From PKWO01 sp036384915 (GTDB lineage: Bacteria; Pseudomonadota; Gammaproteobacteria; Burkholderiales; Burkholderiaceae_D), in assembly GCA_036384915.1 (NCBI GenBank), contig DASVLJ010000070.1, forward strand, positions 1 to 64,000: 64,000 nucleotides of DNA, written 5' to 3'. Below the pieces are notes generated by a model. That model saw nothing but the letters and a program-made list of their open reading frames with translations, did not search any database and was not told where the DNA came from. Shown here in pieces: positions 43,817 through 52,615 of the stretch (position 1 is the stretch's first letter; every line of letters starts with the position of its first letter). The translations under genes and the position numbers were made by a program.

Positions 43817-44461
43817 ATGGAAACGAAAGACATGACGCAAGAGCAAATTTCGGCGTTGCTCGATAGTGAACTCGGTGATGCGCACATCGAGGTGACTTTG
43901 GCGGCGCTGCGCCGCAGCGAAGGCCGTGGCACGTGGGACGTCTACCATCAGATTGGCGACGTCTTGCGTTCGGAGGATATGGCGCAGGATTTTAGTTCCG
44001 GCTTCACTGCGCGGCTGTTGTCGCGCCTCGACGAAGAACCTCCCATTCTCGCGCCGGTAAAGCAGGCTGAGCCGCAGCCGGCCCAGTTGCAGCAGGCTGT
44101 TGCTGGCGGTGCGCGCGTCAAGCGCTTCGGCATTCCGCTGGCCGTCGCTGCTGCTGCGGTGTTTGCGATCGTGGCAGTGCCGCAGATGATGAGGAAAGCC
44201 GACGGGGGCATGGATACGCAGTTGGGGCAACAGAACGTGAATCTGCCGACTCAGCGCGGCGGCAATATCGTGTTGACCGGCGACCGCGTCGGAACTGCCG
44301 CGCCGGCCGCCACGACCACGGTTGCCGACGGGGCCGTGCTGCGCGACCCGCGCCTGGACCAATACATGATGGATCATCAGCGCTATTCGCCGGCCTGGAA
44401 CAGCTCGGCCGAATATGCCCGTTCCGCCACTTACACGGTGACCTCCGACAGCAATAAATGA
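43817..44461 (+). CDS. rseA: Anti-sigma-E factor RseA (MucA-like)
   Basis: A 214-residue membrane-spanning anti-sigma factor. The N-terminal cytoplasmic domain (TQEQISALLDSELGD, GTWDVYHQIGDVLRSEDMA) binds RpoE. One membrane helix spans about 104-122 (FGIPLAVAAAAVFAIVAVP). The periplasmic tail is Gln/Ala/Thr-rich and ends in VTSDSNK, without the obvious C-terminal Val-x-Phe class used by E. coli DegS activators. The stop overlaps rseB. Confidence 0.88.
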   Translation: METKDMTQEQISALLDSELGDAHIEVTLAALRRSEGRGTWDVYHQIGDVLRSEDMAQDFSSGFTARLLSRLDEEPPILAPVKQAEPQPAQLQQAVAGGARVKRFGIPLAVAAAAVFAIVAVPQMMRKADGGMDTQLGQQNVNLPTQRGGNIVLTGDRVGTAAPAATTTVADGAVLRDPRLDQYMMDHQRYSPAWNSSAEYARSATYTVTSDSNK

Positions 44462-45480
44462 GTTCCATGCAGCGAACACTGTTGTTATCGAAGTTGATGG
44501 TCGCATGGCTGGGCTGTGCGGCCTTGACGGCCGCCTATGCCGCTGACGCCACCGACCCCGATAAGCGCGACGCGCTTGGCTGGCTCAAGCTGATCCAGGC
44601 CGCGGCGCAGAAGCAGAATTACATCGGCACGTTCGTCTTTCAGCAGGCCAACCAGGTCCGCACTTCACGCGTGACTCATGTGCTGGATGGGAAGACCGAG
44701 CTGGAAAAGCTCGAGATATTGGACGGCCGTCCGCGCGAATACATCCGTGTCAACGACGAGGTGGCTTGCTACGTCCCCGAGATCCATACAGTCATCAAGG
44801 AAAAACGTTCTTCGCCGGAGTCTTTCCCCGGCATGATCGCGGCCAATCCCGCCGACCTGTCGGAACACTACGACATCAAGAAGGGCGAGATGGCGCGTGT
44901 CGCCGGCTACGATTGCCAGACCATCCTGCTCGAACCCAAGGATGCCCTGCGCTACGGCTATCGCCTGTGCGGCGAGCGCGCGACCGGTTTGCTGCTCGGG
45001 GCGCAGACCATCAATAGCCAGAACCAGGTCTTGGAGCAGATCAGTTTCGCTCAGGTCATGATAGGCGGCGTGGACAAGAACGCGATTCATCCCAGCTTCC
45101 CCAATACGGCGAGCTGGCACGTGGAGACCGCTGCCACGATGCAAGCCAGCCTCTCGGGCTGGTCGGTCAACAACGTCCCGGCCGGCTTCAAGAAAGTCTA
45201 TGAGCTGCTGCGCATGGTACCCGACTCGGACCCCAGTGCCGGTGGCCAGGTGTCCACCGGCCAGCACAAGCTGGCCCAAGTCGTGTATTCCGACGGATTG
45301 GCCGCGATATCGGTATTCGTCGAGCCGATTACGCGCAGCCGCACCGACGGCACGGCGCAGCAAGGCGCCATGAGCATCGTCGGGAAGCGCCAGGACGATC
45401 ACTGGCTGACCATCGTCGGGGAAGTGCCGACGGCGACGGTCAGGCAGGTCGCGGATTCGATAACCTTCCAAACCAAGTAA
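44458..45480 (+). CDS. rseB: Periplasmic sigma-E regulator RseB (MucB-like)
   Basis: A 340-residue periplasmic protein that protects RseA from cleavage and senses off-pathway lipopolysaccharide or lipoproteins in characterised homologues. A signal peptide (LMVAWLGCAALTAAYAAD) precedes an N-terminal LolA-like domain (NYIGTFVFQQANQVRTSRVTH) and a C-terminal domain (VVYSDGLAAISVFVEPI, VGKRQDDHWLTIVGEVP). Translation overlaps rseA (ATGA). Confidence 0.92.
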   Translation: MSSMQRTLLLSKLMVAWLGCAALTAAYAADATDPDKRDALGWLKLIQAAAQKQNYIGTFVFQQANQVRTSRVTHVLDGKTELEKLEILDGRPREYIRVNDEVACYVPEIHTVIKEKRSSPESFPGMIAANPADLSEHYDIKKGEMARVAGYDCQTILLEPKDALRYGYRLCGERATGLLLGAQTINSQNQVLEQISFAQVMIGGVDKNAIHPSFPNTASWHVETAATMQASLSGWSVNNVPAGFKKVYELLRMVPDSDPSAGGQVSTGQHKLAQVVYSDGLAAISVFVEPITRSRTDGTAQQGAMSIVGKRQDDHWLTIVGEVPTATVRQVADSITFQTK

Positions 45481-45509
45481 TCCATTTAGCCACTCTGCTA
45501 CCGCCCTTC

Positions 45510-47009
45510 ATGAAAACCATCGCCTCGCTTTCCAAGGCCGTGCTCGGCCTTGCCTTCGCCTCGTGCACCGTCCTGTTCGTTCCCGCCGTTGCCGGCGTTG
45601 CGCCGGAAGCCAATGCGGCAGTGACGGGTTTGCCCGATTTCACCGATCTGGTCGATAAGGACGGCCCTGCCGTGGTCAACATCCGCACCACGCAAAAGGT
45701 CAAGATCGGCGGACAGAATCCGATGGATGACGATCAGGCGCAGGAATTCTTCCGCCGCTTTTTCGGTTTGCCGCAGCCGCCGCAACAGCAACAACCGCAG
45801 CAGCGCCCCAAGAACCGTAAGCAGGTGCCGGAAGACCAGGAGCAGGAAGTCGACCGCGGCATCGGTTCCGGCTTCATCATCTCGGCTGACGGCTACGTGC
45901 TGACCAATGCCCATGTGGTCGACGGCGCCGACGAAGTGCACGTCACGATGACGGACAAGCATGAATTCAAGGCCAAGGTGATCGGTGCCGACAAGGATTC
46001 CGACGTGGCGCTGATCAAGATCGACGGCGGCAATCTGCCGCATCTGACCATAGGTGATTCGGACAAGATCCGCGCCGGAGAATGGGCGATTGCGATCGGT
46101 TCGCCGTTCGGTCTCGACAGTACCGTCACGGCCGGCATTATCTCGTCGAAGGCGCGCGAGATCGGGGACTATCTCAAGCTCATCCAGACGGATGTGGCGG
46201 TCAATCCGGGCAATTCGGGTGGACCGCTGCTGAACATGCGCGGCGAAGTAGTGGGAATCAATTCGCAGATCTTCAGCGAGTCGGGCGGCTACATGGGTAT
46301 CTCGTTCGCCGTGCCGATCAATGACGCGATGCGCGTTGTCGATCAGTTGAAGGCCTCTGGCCGTGTAACGCGCGGCCGCCTCGGCATCCAGATCCAGGAC
46401 GTAACGCGCGAAGTTGCCGAATCGCTTAACCTGCCCAAGGCCGAAGGTGCCTCGGTGGCGCGCGTCGAGCCGGGCAGCCCGGCGGAGAAGGGCGGCATCC
46501 AGGCGGGCGACATCGTCATCAAGTACAACGGTACTCCGGTCGAATCGATGGGCGATCTGCGCCGCATGGCCGGCGCTACCAAGCCGGGCACCAAGGTCAA
46601 CGTCACGGTCTGGCGCAAGGGTGCGCAGCGCGATCTCGCTGTCGTTGTTGCCGAGGCCGAAGCCGACAAGACTTCGTCCTCGAAGCCAGGCGGCAAGAAA
46701 GGCAAGAAGGACGACAAGGCGGAGCAGGGCGCCAATGCGCTGGGCTTGATTACGAGCGATTTGTCCGACGAGCAAAAGAAGGAATTGGGCGTCGATCATG
46801 GCGTGTTGGTCGAATCCGCCGAGGGGGTGGCGCAATCGGCCGGCCTGCGGCCCGGTGACGTGATCCAACGCGTCAAGGATACTGACGTTACCGACAGCAA
46901 GCAGCTCAATGCGCTGGTTGCCAAGCTCGAACCCAAGAAGGCGGTGGCAGTGCTGGTGACACGCAACGGCGCGTCGCAGTTCGTGCTGTTAAAGCCCAGC
47001 GCACCTTAG
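45510..47009 (+). CDS. degP: DegP/MucD family periplasmic serine protease
   Basis: A 499-residue HtrA-type protease and chaperone. A signal peptide runs to about residue 37. The triad is His135 (NAHVVDGAD), Asp165 (DKDSDVALIK) and Ser236 (NPGNSGGPLLN). Two PDZ domains follow (RGRLGIQIQDVTREVAES, and VESAEGVAQSAGLRPGD near 435). A Gln/Pro-rich loop (PQPPQQQQPQQRP) precedes the protease domain. The stop TAG is also the first three bases of the foldback repeat, so the C-terminus may have been set by that insertion. Confidence 0.94.
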   Translation: MKTIASLSKAVLGLAFASCTVLFVPAVAGVAPEANAAVTGLPDFTDLVDKDGPAVVNIRTTQKVKIGGQNPMDDDQAQEFFRRFFGLPQPPQQQQPQQRPKNRKQVPEDQEQEVDRGIGSGFIISADGYVLTNAHVVDGADEVHVTMTDKHEFKAKVIGADKDSDVALIKIDGGNLPHLTIGDSDKIRAGEWAIAIGSPFGLDSTVTAGIISSKAREIGDYLKLIQTDVAVNPGNSGGPLLNMRGEVVGINSQIFSESGGYMGISFAVPINDAMRVVDQLKASGRVTRGRLGIQIQDVTREVAESLNLPKAEGASVARVEPGSPAEKGGIQAGDIVIKYNGTPVESMGDLRRMAGATKPGTKVNVTVWRKGAQRDLAVVVAEAEADKTSSSKPGGKKGKKDDKAEQGANALGLITSDLSDEQKKELGVDHGVLVESAEGVAQSAGLRPGDVIQRVKDTDVTDSKQLNALVAKLEPKKAVAVLVTRNGASQFVLLKPSAP

Positions 47010-47123
47010 GGTGAAAAGCGGAGCGTGCGACGCCCGGCATTTCCAGCGAGCGCTTAAAGAATGTCAATTGATGCGTTTGGTGGAATCGTCCGGCGTCGCA
47101 TGCCTGCGGTCGTCCACCCTACG
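47007..47123. repeat. Dispersed foldback element, copy B (complete)
   Basis: The ends TAGGGTG and CACCCTA are inverted. Inner arms also pair: GCGTGCGACGCCCGGC on the left with GTCCGGCGTCGCATGC on the right, and TTTCC with GGAAT-type sequence. The total is about 115 bases, with a central unpaired region around 47050-47085. A related but right-truncated copy lies at 12459-12546. It fills the whole gap between degP and the glutaredoxin-like gene. It encodes nothing, so if mobile it would need a transposase in trans. Confidence 0.65.
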
Positions 47124-47128
47124 ATTCC

Positions 47129-47386
47129 ATGAAATTCACCCTCTACTCGCGCAGCTACTGCCACCTCTGCGACGACATGCTGCATGCCTTGCAGGCCTTC
47201 GGTGTGGCACCGCCCTATACCGTCGACGTGGTCGATGTCGATGCTGATCCTGAACTGGTTGCCCGTTACGACGAACTGGTGCCGGTCTTGCTGGGGCAGG
47301 TGAACGAAGATGAGGAGCCCGTGCAACTATGCCATTACCACCTTGATCCGGCTGCCTTGCGCGCATTCCTCGACGCGAGAGTGTGA
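47129..47386 (+). CDS. Glutaredoxin-like protein (DUF836)
   Basis: An 85-residue thioredoxin-fold protein. The redox motif is CHLC at residues 11-14 (LYSRSYCHLCDDML), and VPVLLGQVNEDEEPV holds the cis-Pro region. It commonly sits between degP/mucD and lepA in this order of bacteria. The ATG follows the foldback element by only five bases. No Shine-Dalgarno other than element sequence is available, which is unusual. Confidence 0.85.
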   Translation: MKFTLYSRSYCHLCDDMLHALQAFGVAPPYTVDVVDVDADPELVARYDELVPVLLGQVNEDEEPVQLCHYHLDPAALRAFLDARV

Positions 47387-47528
47387 ATTAATGCTTTGGG
47401 GGAATGTTTCATGTCCTCGCGCACAGTTTGTGGCATGAAGGCCGTTTTAGAGTGAGCTGACAGCGATAAACCGGGCTTTCCCCTCTGAAATCCGGTAAAA
47501 TTGCAAGGTTAGATTCTCTTCAGGCAAC

Positions 47529-47553
47529 AAAGCGCTTTAGAGCGCTTTTTTTG
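47529..47553 (+). terminator. Terminator-like hairpin just upstream of lepA
   Basis: AAAGCGCT-TTAG-AGCGCTTT is followed by TTTTTG, a textbook intrinsic terminator. Only 17 bases separate it from the lepA start codon. It either ends the degP/glutaredoxin transcript with lepA relying on partial read-through, or it is a leader attenuator for lepA. Confidence 0.75.
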
Positions 47554-47570
47554 TAATTGCAATTCAGTTA

Positions 47571-49364
47571 ATGAACAACATCCGCAATTTTTCCATCATC
47601 GCGCACATCGACCATGGCAAATCGACGCTCGCTGACCGTATCATCCAGTTGTGCGGCGGATTGTCGGATCGCGAGATGGAAGCCCAGGTGCTCGACTCGA
47701 TGGACCTCGAGCGCGAACGCGGCATCACCATCAAGGCACAGACTGCCGCGCTTTCCTACAAGGCGCGTAATGGTGAAGTCTACAACCTCAATCTGATCGA
47801 TACGCCCGGCCACGTCGACTTCAGCTATGAAGTCAGTCGTTCGCTGTCGGCCTGCGAAGGCGCCTTGCTGGTGGTCGATGCTTCGCAGGGGGTGGAGGCG
47901 CAGACCGTGGCTAATTGCTATACCGCCATCGAGCTCGGCGTCGAAGTGGTGCCAATCTTGAACAAGATCGACCTGCCTTCGGCCAACCCCGAAAACGCCA
48001 TGACCGAGATCGAGGAAGTGATCGGCATCGATGCCTCGGAAGCGGTGCGCTGCTCGGCCAAGACCGGCATGGGTGTGGAAGACGTGCTTGAGATGCTGAT
48101 CGCCAAGGTGCCGCCGCCGCAGGGCGACCCCGATGCGCCGCTGCAAGCATTGATCGTCGATTCCTGGTTCGATAATTACGTCGGCGTGGTGATGCTGGTG
48201 CGCGTCGTCAATGGCACCTTGCGCCCCAAGGACAAGATTCTGCTGATGGCGACCGAGGCGCAATACCTGACCGAAAGCGTCGGCGTGTTCACGCCCAAGT
48301 CGCTCAGCCGCGATGCCTTGACGGCAGGGCAGGTGGGTTTCGTGATCGCCGGCATCAAGGAATTGAAGGCGGCGCGCGTGGGCGATACGGTCACGCTTGC
48401 CGCCAAGCCTGCAGCTGAACCTTTGCCGGGCTTCAAGGAAGTGCAGCCGCAGGTGTTCGCCGGCCTGTTTCCGGTCGAAGCCAATCAATACGATGCACTG
48501 CGCGACTCGCTGGAAAAGCTGAAGTTGAACGACGCGGCCCTGATGTACGAACCGGAAGTGTCGCAGGCCCTGGGTTTCGGTTTTCGCTGCGGTTTCCTCG
48601 GCTTGCTGCATATGGAGATCGTGCAGGAGCGCCTGGAGCGCGAGTTCGACATGGACTTGATCACCACGGCACCTACCGTCATCTATGAAGTGGTGCAGCG
48701 CGACGGCACCATCATCATGGTGGACAATCCGTCCAAGATGCCCGACCCGTCCAGGATCGAAGAGATCCGCGAGCCCATTGTGACGGTGAACCTCTACATG
48801 CCGCAGGAATACGTCGGTTCGGTCATCACGCTGTGCACGCAAAAGCGCGGCATCCAGATGGATATGAGCTATCACGGCAAGCAGGTCAAGCTGACCTATG
48901 AAATGCCGATGGCCGAGATCGTGCTCGACTTCTTCGACAAGCTCAAGTCCACCTCGCGCGGCTATGCATCGATGGATTACGAGTTCAAGGAATACCGTCC
49001 TTCCGACGTGGTCAAGGTCGACATGCTGATCAACAGCGAAAAGGTCGATGCGCTGGCCATCATCGTGCACCGCGCCAACAGCCAGTACCGCGGCCGTGCC
49101 GTGGCGGCCAAGATGCGCGAAATCATTCCGCGCCAGATGTTCGACGTGGCGATCCAGGCCGCCATCGGCTCGAACATCATCTCGCGCGAGAACGTCAAGG
49201 CGCTACGCAAGAACGTGCTGGCCAAGTGCTACGGCGGCGACATTTCGCGCAAACGCAAGCTGCTGGAAAAGCAAAAAGCCGGCAAGAAGCGCATGAAACA
49301 GGTGGGCTCGGTCGAGATCCCACAGGAAGCATTTCTGGCAATCCTCCAAGTGGATGAAAAATGA
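47571..49364 (+). CDS. lepA: Elongation factor 4 (LepA)
   Basis: A 597-residue translational GTPase that acts on stalled or back-translocating ribosomes. G-motifs: AHIDHGKSTLADRI, the GITIKAQT switch, DTPGHVDFSYEVSRS and NKIDLPSA. The C-terminal LepA-specific region (YHGKQVKLTYEMPMAEIVLDFFDKLKS, CYGGDISRKRKLLEKQKAGKKRMK) is complete. The stop overlaps lepB, as in most bacteria. Its mRNA leader holds the terminator-like hairpin. Confidence 0.97.
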   Translation: MNNIRNFSIIAHIDHGKSTLADRIIQLCGGLSDREMEAQVLDSMDLERERGITIKAQTAALSYKARNGEVYNLNLIDTPGHVDFSYEVSRSLSACEGALLVVDASQGVEAQTVANCYTAIELGVEVVPILNKIDLPSANPENAMTEIEEVIGIDASEAVRCSAKTGMGVEDVLEMLIAKVPPPQGDPDAPLQALIVDSWFDNYVGVVMLVRVVNGTLRPKDKILLMATEAQYLTESVGVFTPKSLSRDALTAGQVGFVIAGIKELKAARVGDTVTLAAKPAAEPLPGFKEVQPQVFAGLFPVEANQYDALRDSLEKLKLNDAALMYEPEVSQALGFGFRCGFLGLLHMEIVQERLEREFDMDLITTAPTVIYEVVQRDGTIIMVDNPSKMPDPSRIEEIREPIVTVNLYMPQEYVGSVITLCTQKRGIQMDMSYHGKQVKLTYEMPMAEIVLDFFDKLKSTSRGYASMDYEFKEYRPSDVVKVDMLINSEKVDALAIIVHRANSQYRGRAVAAKMREIIPRQMFDVAIQAAIGSNIISRENVKALRKNVLAKCYGGDISRKRKLLEKQKAGKKRMKQVGSVEIPQEAFLAILQVDEK

Positions 49365-50287
49365 GCGGACAGTCGATACTGAGCTACTTCACCCTGATCC
49401 TGTTTGTCCTGACGATCGTCACCGGCATCATATGGTTCCTCGATGTGTTTTTCCTGGCCAAGCAGCGCAAGGCCAAGGCGGCTGCGGCGCTGGCCGAATT
49501 CGATGCGCGCAGCGCCAAGCTGAAGGCTGAAGGCATCAAGTTCGACGAAGGCGGACGCGCTGCGCTGGAGGCGAATATTCTGCGCCAGCCGACCTGGATC
49601 GAATACTCGGGCAGCTTCTTTCCGGTGATCGCCGTGGTGTTCTTCGTGCGCTCCTTCCTGTTCGAACCGTTCAAGATTCCATCAGCCTCGATGGAGCCGA
49701 CGCTGCTATCGGGTGACTTCATCCTAGTGAATAAATTCACCTACGGCATCCGCTTGCCTTTGTTGAATAAGACCGTCATCCATGTCAGCGAGCCCAAGCG
49801 CGGCGATGTGATGGTGTTCCGTTACCCACTGGATCCCAGCATGGATTACATCAAGCGCGTGATCGGCCTTCCTGGTGATAAAATTACTTATAAAAACAAA
49901 CACTTAACCATTAACGGTCAGAAAATGACCTACGAGGCGGAAAAGGACTTCCGGGACGTGGAACATCCGCTCAATTATCAGGCGCAATTCACGGAAAACT
50001 TGTCAGGAGTAAAACACAAGATCTTGAATGCACGTGACCAGCAAGGCGCCGTACATCAGCCATACGACAGTTTTCAGATGCGTGATTCTTGTGTTTTTGA
50101 AAACAACAGCACTGAGGACTTCACTTGTAGCGTGCCCGCCGGTCATTACTTTATGATGGGGGATAATCGGGATAACAGTGCCGATAGCCGCTATTGGGGT
50201 TTTGTGCCAGATGAAAACATAGTTGGCAAGGCAGTGGGCATCTGGATGAATCTGGATGATTTAAAGCGTATCGGTGGATTTCAATAA
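49361..50287 (+). CDS. lepB: Signal peptidase I
   Basis: A 308-residue membrane protease that removes signal peptides. Two N-terminal membrane segments (residues 8-32 and 85-101) flank a charged cytoplasmic loop. The catalytic Ser110 lies in PSASMEPTL and Lys165 in YIKRVIGLPGD. GDNRDNSADSRYWGFV near the end is box E. It starts in a four-base overlap with lepA. Confidence 0.95.
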   Translation: MSGQSILSYFTLILFVLTIVTGIIWFLDVFFLAKQRKAKAAAALAEFDARSAKLKAEGIKFDEGGRAALEANILRQPTWIEYSGSFFPVIAVVFFVRSFLFEPFKIPSASMEPTLLSGDFILVNKFTYGIRLPLLNKTVIHVSEPKRGDVMVFRYPLDPSMDYIKRVIGLPGDKITYKNKHLTINGQKMTYEAEKDFRDVEHPLNYQAQFTENLSGVKHKILNARDQQGAVHQPYDSFQMRDSCVFENNSTEDFTCSVPAGHYFMMGDNRDNSADSRYWGFVPDENIVGKAVGIWMNLDDLKRIGGFQ

Positions 50288-50312
50288 TGCCAAACACAAT
50301 GGGAGCCTAACC

Positions 50313-50705
50313 ATGATGGTATCTGCAGTCAAACAGCGCGGCGTCAGCCTGGTCGGTCTGATATTCATTCTTATTGTTCTTGGCATGATCGGCGTGATCG
50401 CACTGAAAGTGGTGCCGACCGTGACCGAATTCATGGCAGTGAAGAAGGCGATCGGCATTGCCAAGAATGCCGGCACGACCATTCCGGAAATCCGGTTGTC
50501 TTTCGACAAGCAAGCCGACGTGGCTTACATCACTTCAGTGCAGGGCAAGGACCTCGACATACGCAAAACCGCCGATGGCTTCGAGATCGCCGTGTCCTAC
50601 GAAAAGAAGATTCCACTGGTCGGCCCGGCCAACCTGGAAATCGATTACGAGGCGTCGACTTCGCCAACGATGACCGCCAGCAAGAAGTCAGGCGGCGATC
50701 AATAA
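50313..50705 (+). CDS. DUF4845 membrane-anchored protein
   Basis: A 130-residue protein with one N-terminal membrane helix (GVSLVGLIFILIVLGMIGVIALKVV), resembling a type IV pilin-like N-terminus but without a processing site. The rest is a small periplasmic domain (IPEIRLSFDKQADVAYI, YEKKIPLVGPANLEIDYEA). The family regularly lies between lepB and rnc in beta- and gammaproteobacteria, and its function is unknown. GGGAGC supports the ATG at 50313 (50316 is an alternative). An in-frame ATG at 50274 would overlap lepB. Confidence 0.82.
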   Translation: MMVSAVKQRGVSLVGLIFILIVLGMIGVIALKVVPTVTEFMAVKKAIGIAKNAGTTIPEIRLSFDKQADVAYITSVQGKDLDIRKTADGFEIAVSYEKKIPLVGPANLEIDYEASTSPTMTASKKSGGDQ

Positions 50706-50723
50706 CAGCGGAGGAAAGTGAGC

Positions 50724-51683
50724 ATGGATTTATCGTTATTGCAGGATCGCTTGGGGCATACGTTCAAGGAAGCTGCGCTCTTGCAGCAAGCCTTGACGCA
50801 TCGCAGCCATAGCGGCTTGCATAATGAGCGCCTGGAGTTCCTGGGCGATTCCATCCTCAATTGCGTGGTCGCGTCTCTGTTATTCGACCGTTACAGCAAG
50901 ATCGATGAAGGCGACCTGTCGCGCCTGCGCGCCAATCTGGTCAAGCAGCAATCGCTTTACGAGATCGCGCAGCGGCTCGATCTGCCGCAATTCCTGCGCC
51001 TGGGTGAAGGCGAATTGAAGTCGGGCGGCTTCCGCCGGCCTTCGATCCTGGCCGATACGCTGGAAGCGCTGTTCGGCGCCATTTTCCTTGATGCCGGGTT
51101 CGACAAGGCGCGCGACGTGATCCGCGCGCTCTACATCCCCATTCTCGATACGGTCGATCCCAAGACGCTGGGCAAGGACGCCAAGACGCTGCTCCAGGAA
51201 TACCTGCAAAGCAAGAAGATCGCGCTGCCGCAATACAACGTCGTGGCTACGCACGGCGCGGCGCACAACCAGGAATTCGAAATCGAATGCCTGGTGCCCA
51301 AACTCGAGATTCAAGTGTTCGGCACCGGCGGCAGCCGCCGCGCCGGCGAGCAGGCCGCCGCCAAGCGGGCGCTCGAAGCGGTGCAAGCTGCCTTGGTCAA
51401 GACGCCGGCAGCCCCGAAGAAGAGCAGGCCCCGCACCGCGCAACTGAAGTTGGCCGGTATCGCCACCGTGCAGAGCGAAGCGCCGCACGAAGTGCCGGCC
51501 AAGGCCGCCAAGGCAGCGAAGGCCGACGGTAAAGCCGACATCAAGTCCGACGCCAAGGCTGAAACCAAATCGGAGAGCAAAGGCAAGGCTGAGGTCTCCG
51601 ACAGGAAGGCCGATGCTGAGGCACGAGAACACATCGACCTGGAGTTGCCGCTGGTCGCATCCGGCCAAAGCAAGACAGCATGA
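50724..51683 (+). CDS. rnc: Ribonuclease III with a long C-terminal extension
   Basis: A 319-residue double-strand-specific endoribonuclease. NERLEFLGDSILN gives metal ligands Glu38 and Asp42, and DTLEALFGAIFLD gives Asp111 and Glu114. The double-stranded RNA-binding domain ends near 228 (GSRRAGEQAAAKRALEAV). About 90 further residues are Ala/Lys-rich and low-complexity (AKAAKAAKADGKADIKSDAK). E. coli RNase III has 226 residues, so this tail is an addition. The ATG at 50724, nine bases after GGAGG, is preferred to the GTG two codons earlier. The stop overlaps era. Confidence 0.94.
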   Translation: MDLSLLQDRLGHTFKEAALLQQALTHRSHSGLHNERLEFLGDSILNCVVASLLFDRYSKIDEGDLSRLRANLVKQQSLYEIAQRLDLPQFLRLGEGELKSGGFRRPSILADTLEALFGAIFLDAGFDKARDVIRALYIPILDTVDPKTLGKDAKTLLQEYLQSKKIALPQYNVVATHGAAHNQEFEIECLVPKLEIQVFGTGGSRRAGEQAAAKRALEAVQAALVKTPAAPKKSRPRTAQLKLAGIATVQSEAPHEVPAKAAKAAKADGKADIKSDAKAETKSESKGKAEVSDRKADAEAREHIDLELPLVASGQSKTA

Positions 51684-52597
51684 CATCTACCGAACATCCC
51701 GGCAACAACGTGCCTGCCGATTTTCGCTGCGGCTACATCGCCATTGTTGGGCGCCCCAACGTCGGCAAATCGACGCTGATGAACATGCTCATCGGCGCCA
51801 AGGTCAGCATCACGTCGCGCAAGGCGCAAACCACGCGCCACCGCATCACCGGCATCCAGACCACGCCCGACGCGCAATTCATCTACGTTGATACGCCAGG
51901 CTTCCAGACGCGCCACGCCAACGCGCTCAATCGCACCTTGAACAAGACCGTGAGCAATTCGCTCACCGCGGCCGACGTGATCTTGTTCATCGTCGAAGCC
52001 GGCAGCTTCGGTCCGGCGGATCAGCAGGTGCTCGATTTGTTGCCGGCCAACATCCCCTGTATCCTGGTGATCAACAAGTCAGACAGGATGAAGGACAAGG
52101 CAGCACTGATGCCCTTCGCGCAGCAGGCTGCATCGAAGCGCGATTTCACGGCCGTGGTGCCGGTTTCGGCCAAGCAGAATTTTCAGTTGGACAGCCTGCA
52201 GGCTGAAATCCGCAGGCATTTGCCGCTGAATGCCCCGATCTTCGGCGAAGACGACATCACCGACCGCAGCGAGCGCTTCCTCGCTGCGGAAATCGTGCGA
52301 GAAAAAGTGTTCCGCTTTGTCGGGGAAGAACTGCCTTACACCAGCACGGTGCTGATCGAAAAGTTCGAACAGGAAGGCAATCTGCGCCGCGTGTTCGCGG
52401 CCATCCTGGTCGAGCGCGATGCGCACAAGGCCATGCTGATCGGACACAAGGGTGCCAAGCTCAAGGAAATCTCGACCCAGTCGCGGCTCGACATGGAGAA
52501 GCTGTTCGGCGGGCCGGTGTACCTGGAGATTTGGGTCAAGGTCAAGTCGGGCTGGGCCGACAACGAAGCCGGGTTGCGCGCCTACGGCTACGAATAA
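51680..52597 (+). CDS. era: GTPase Era
   Basis: A 305-residue GTPase for 16S rRNA maturation and 30S assembly. GRPNVGKSTLMN, the switch region (SRKAQTTRHRITGI), DTPGF and NKSD are the G motifs. The C-terminal KH domain carries LIGHKGAKLKEIS with the VLVERDAHKAM lead-in. The rnc-era overlap (ATGA) is the conserved arrangement. Confidence 0.96.
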   Translation: MTSTEHPGNNVPADFRCGYIAIVGRPNVGKSTLMNMLIGAKVSITSRKAQTTRHRITGIQTTPDAQFIYVDTPGFQTRHANALNRTLNKTVSNSLTAADVILFIVEAGSFGPADQQVLDLLPANIPCILVINKSDRMKDKAALMPFAQQAASKRDFTAVVPVSAKQNFQLDSLQAEIRRHLPLNAPIFGEDDITDRSERFLAAEIVREKVFRFVGEELPYTSTVLIEKFEQEGNLRRVFAAILVERDAHKAMLIGHKGAKLKEISTQSRLDMEKLFGGPVYLEIWVKVKSGWADNEAGLRAYGYE

Positions 52598-52615
52598 GAC
52601 CATAAGGCCGCTTCC

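Noticed and set aside
44458..45480. LolA-type lipoprotein carrier
   Set aside because: The N-terminal fold is similar, but position in the rpoE operon and the extra C-terminal domain identify RseB.
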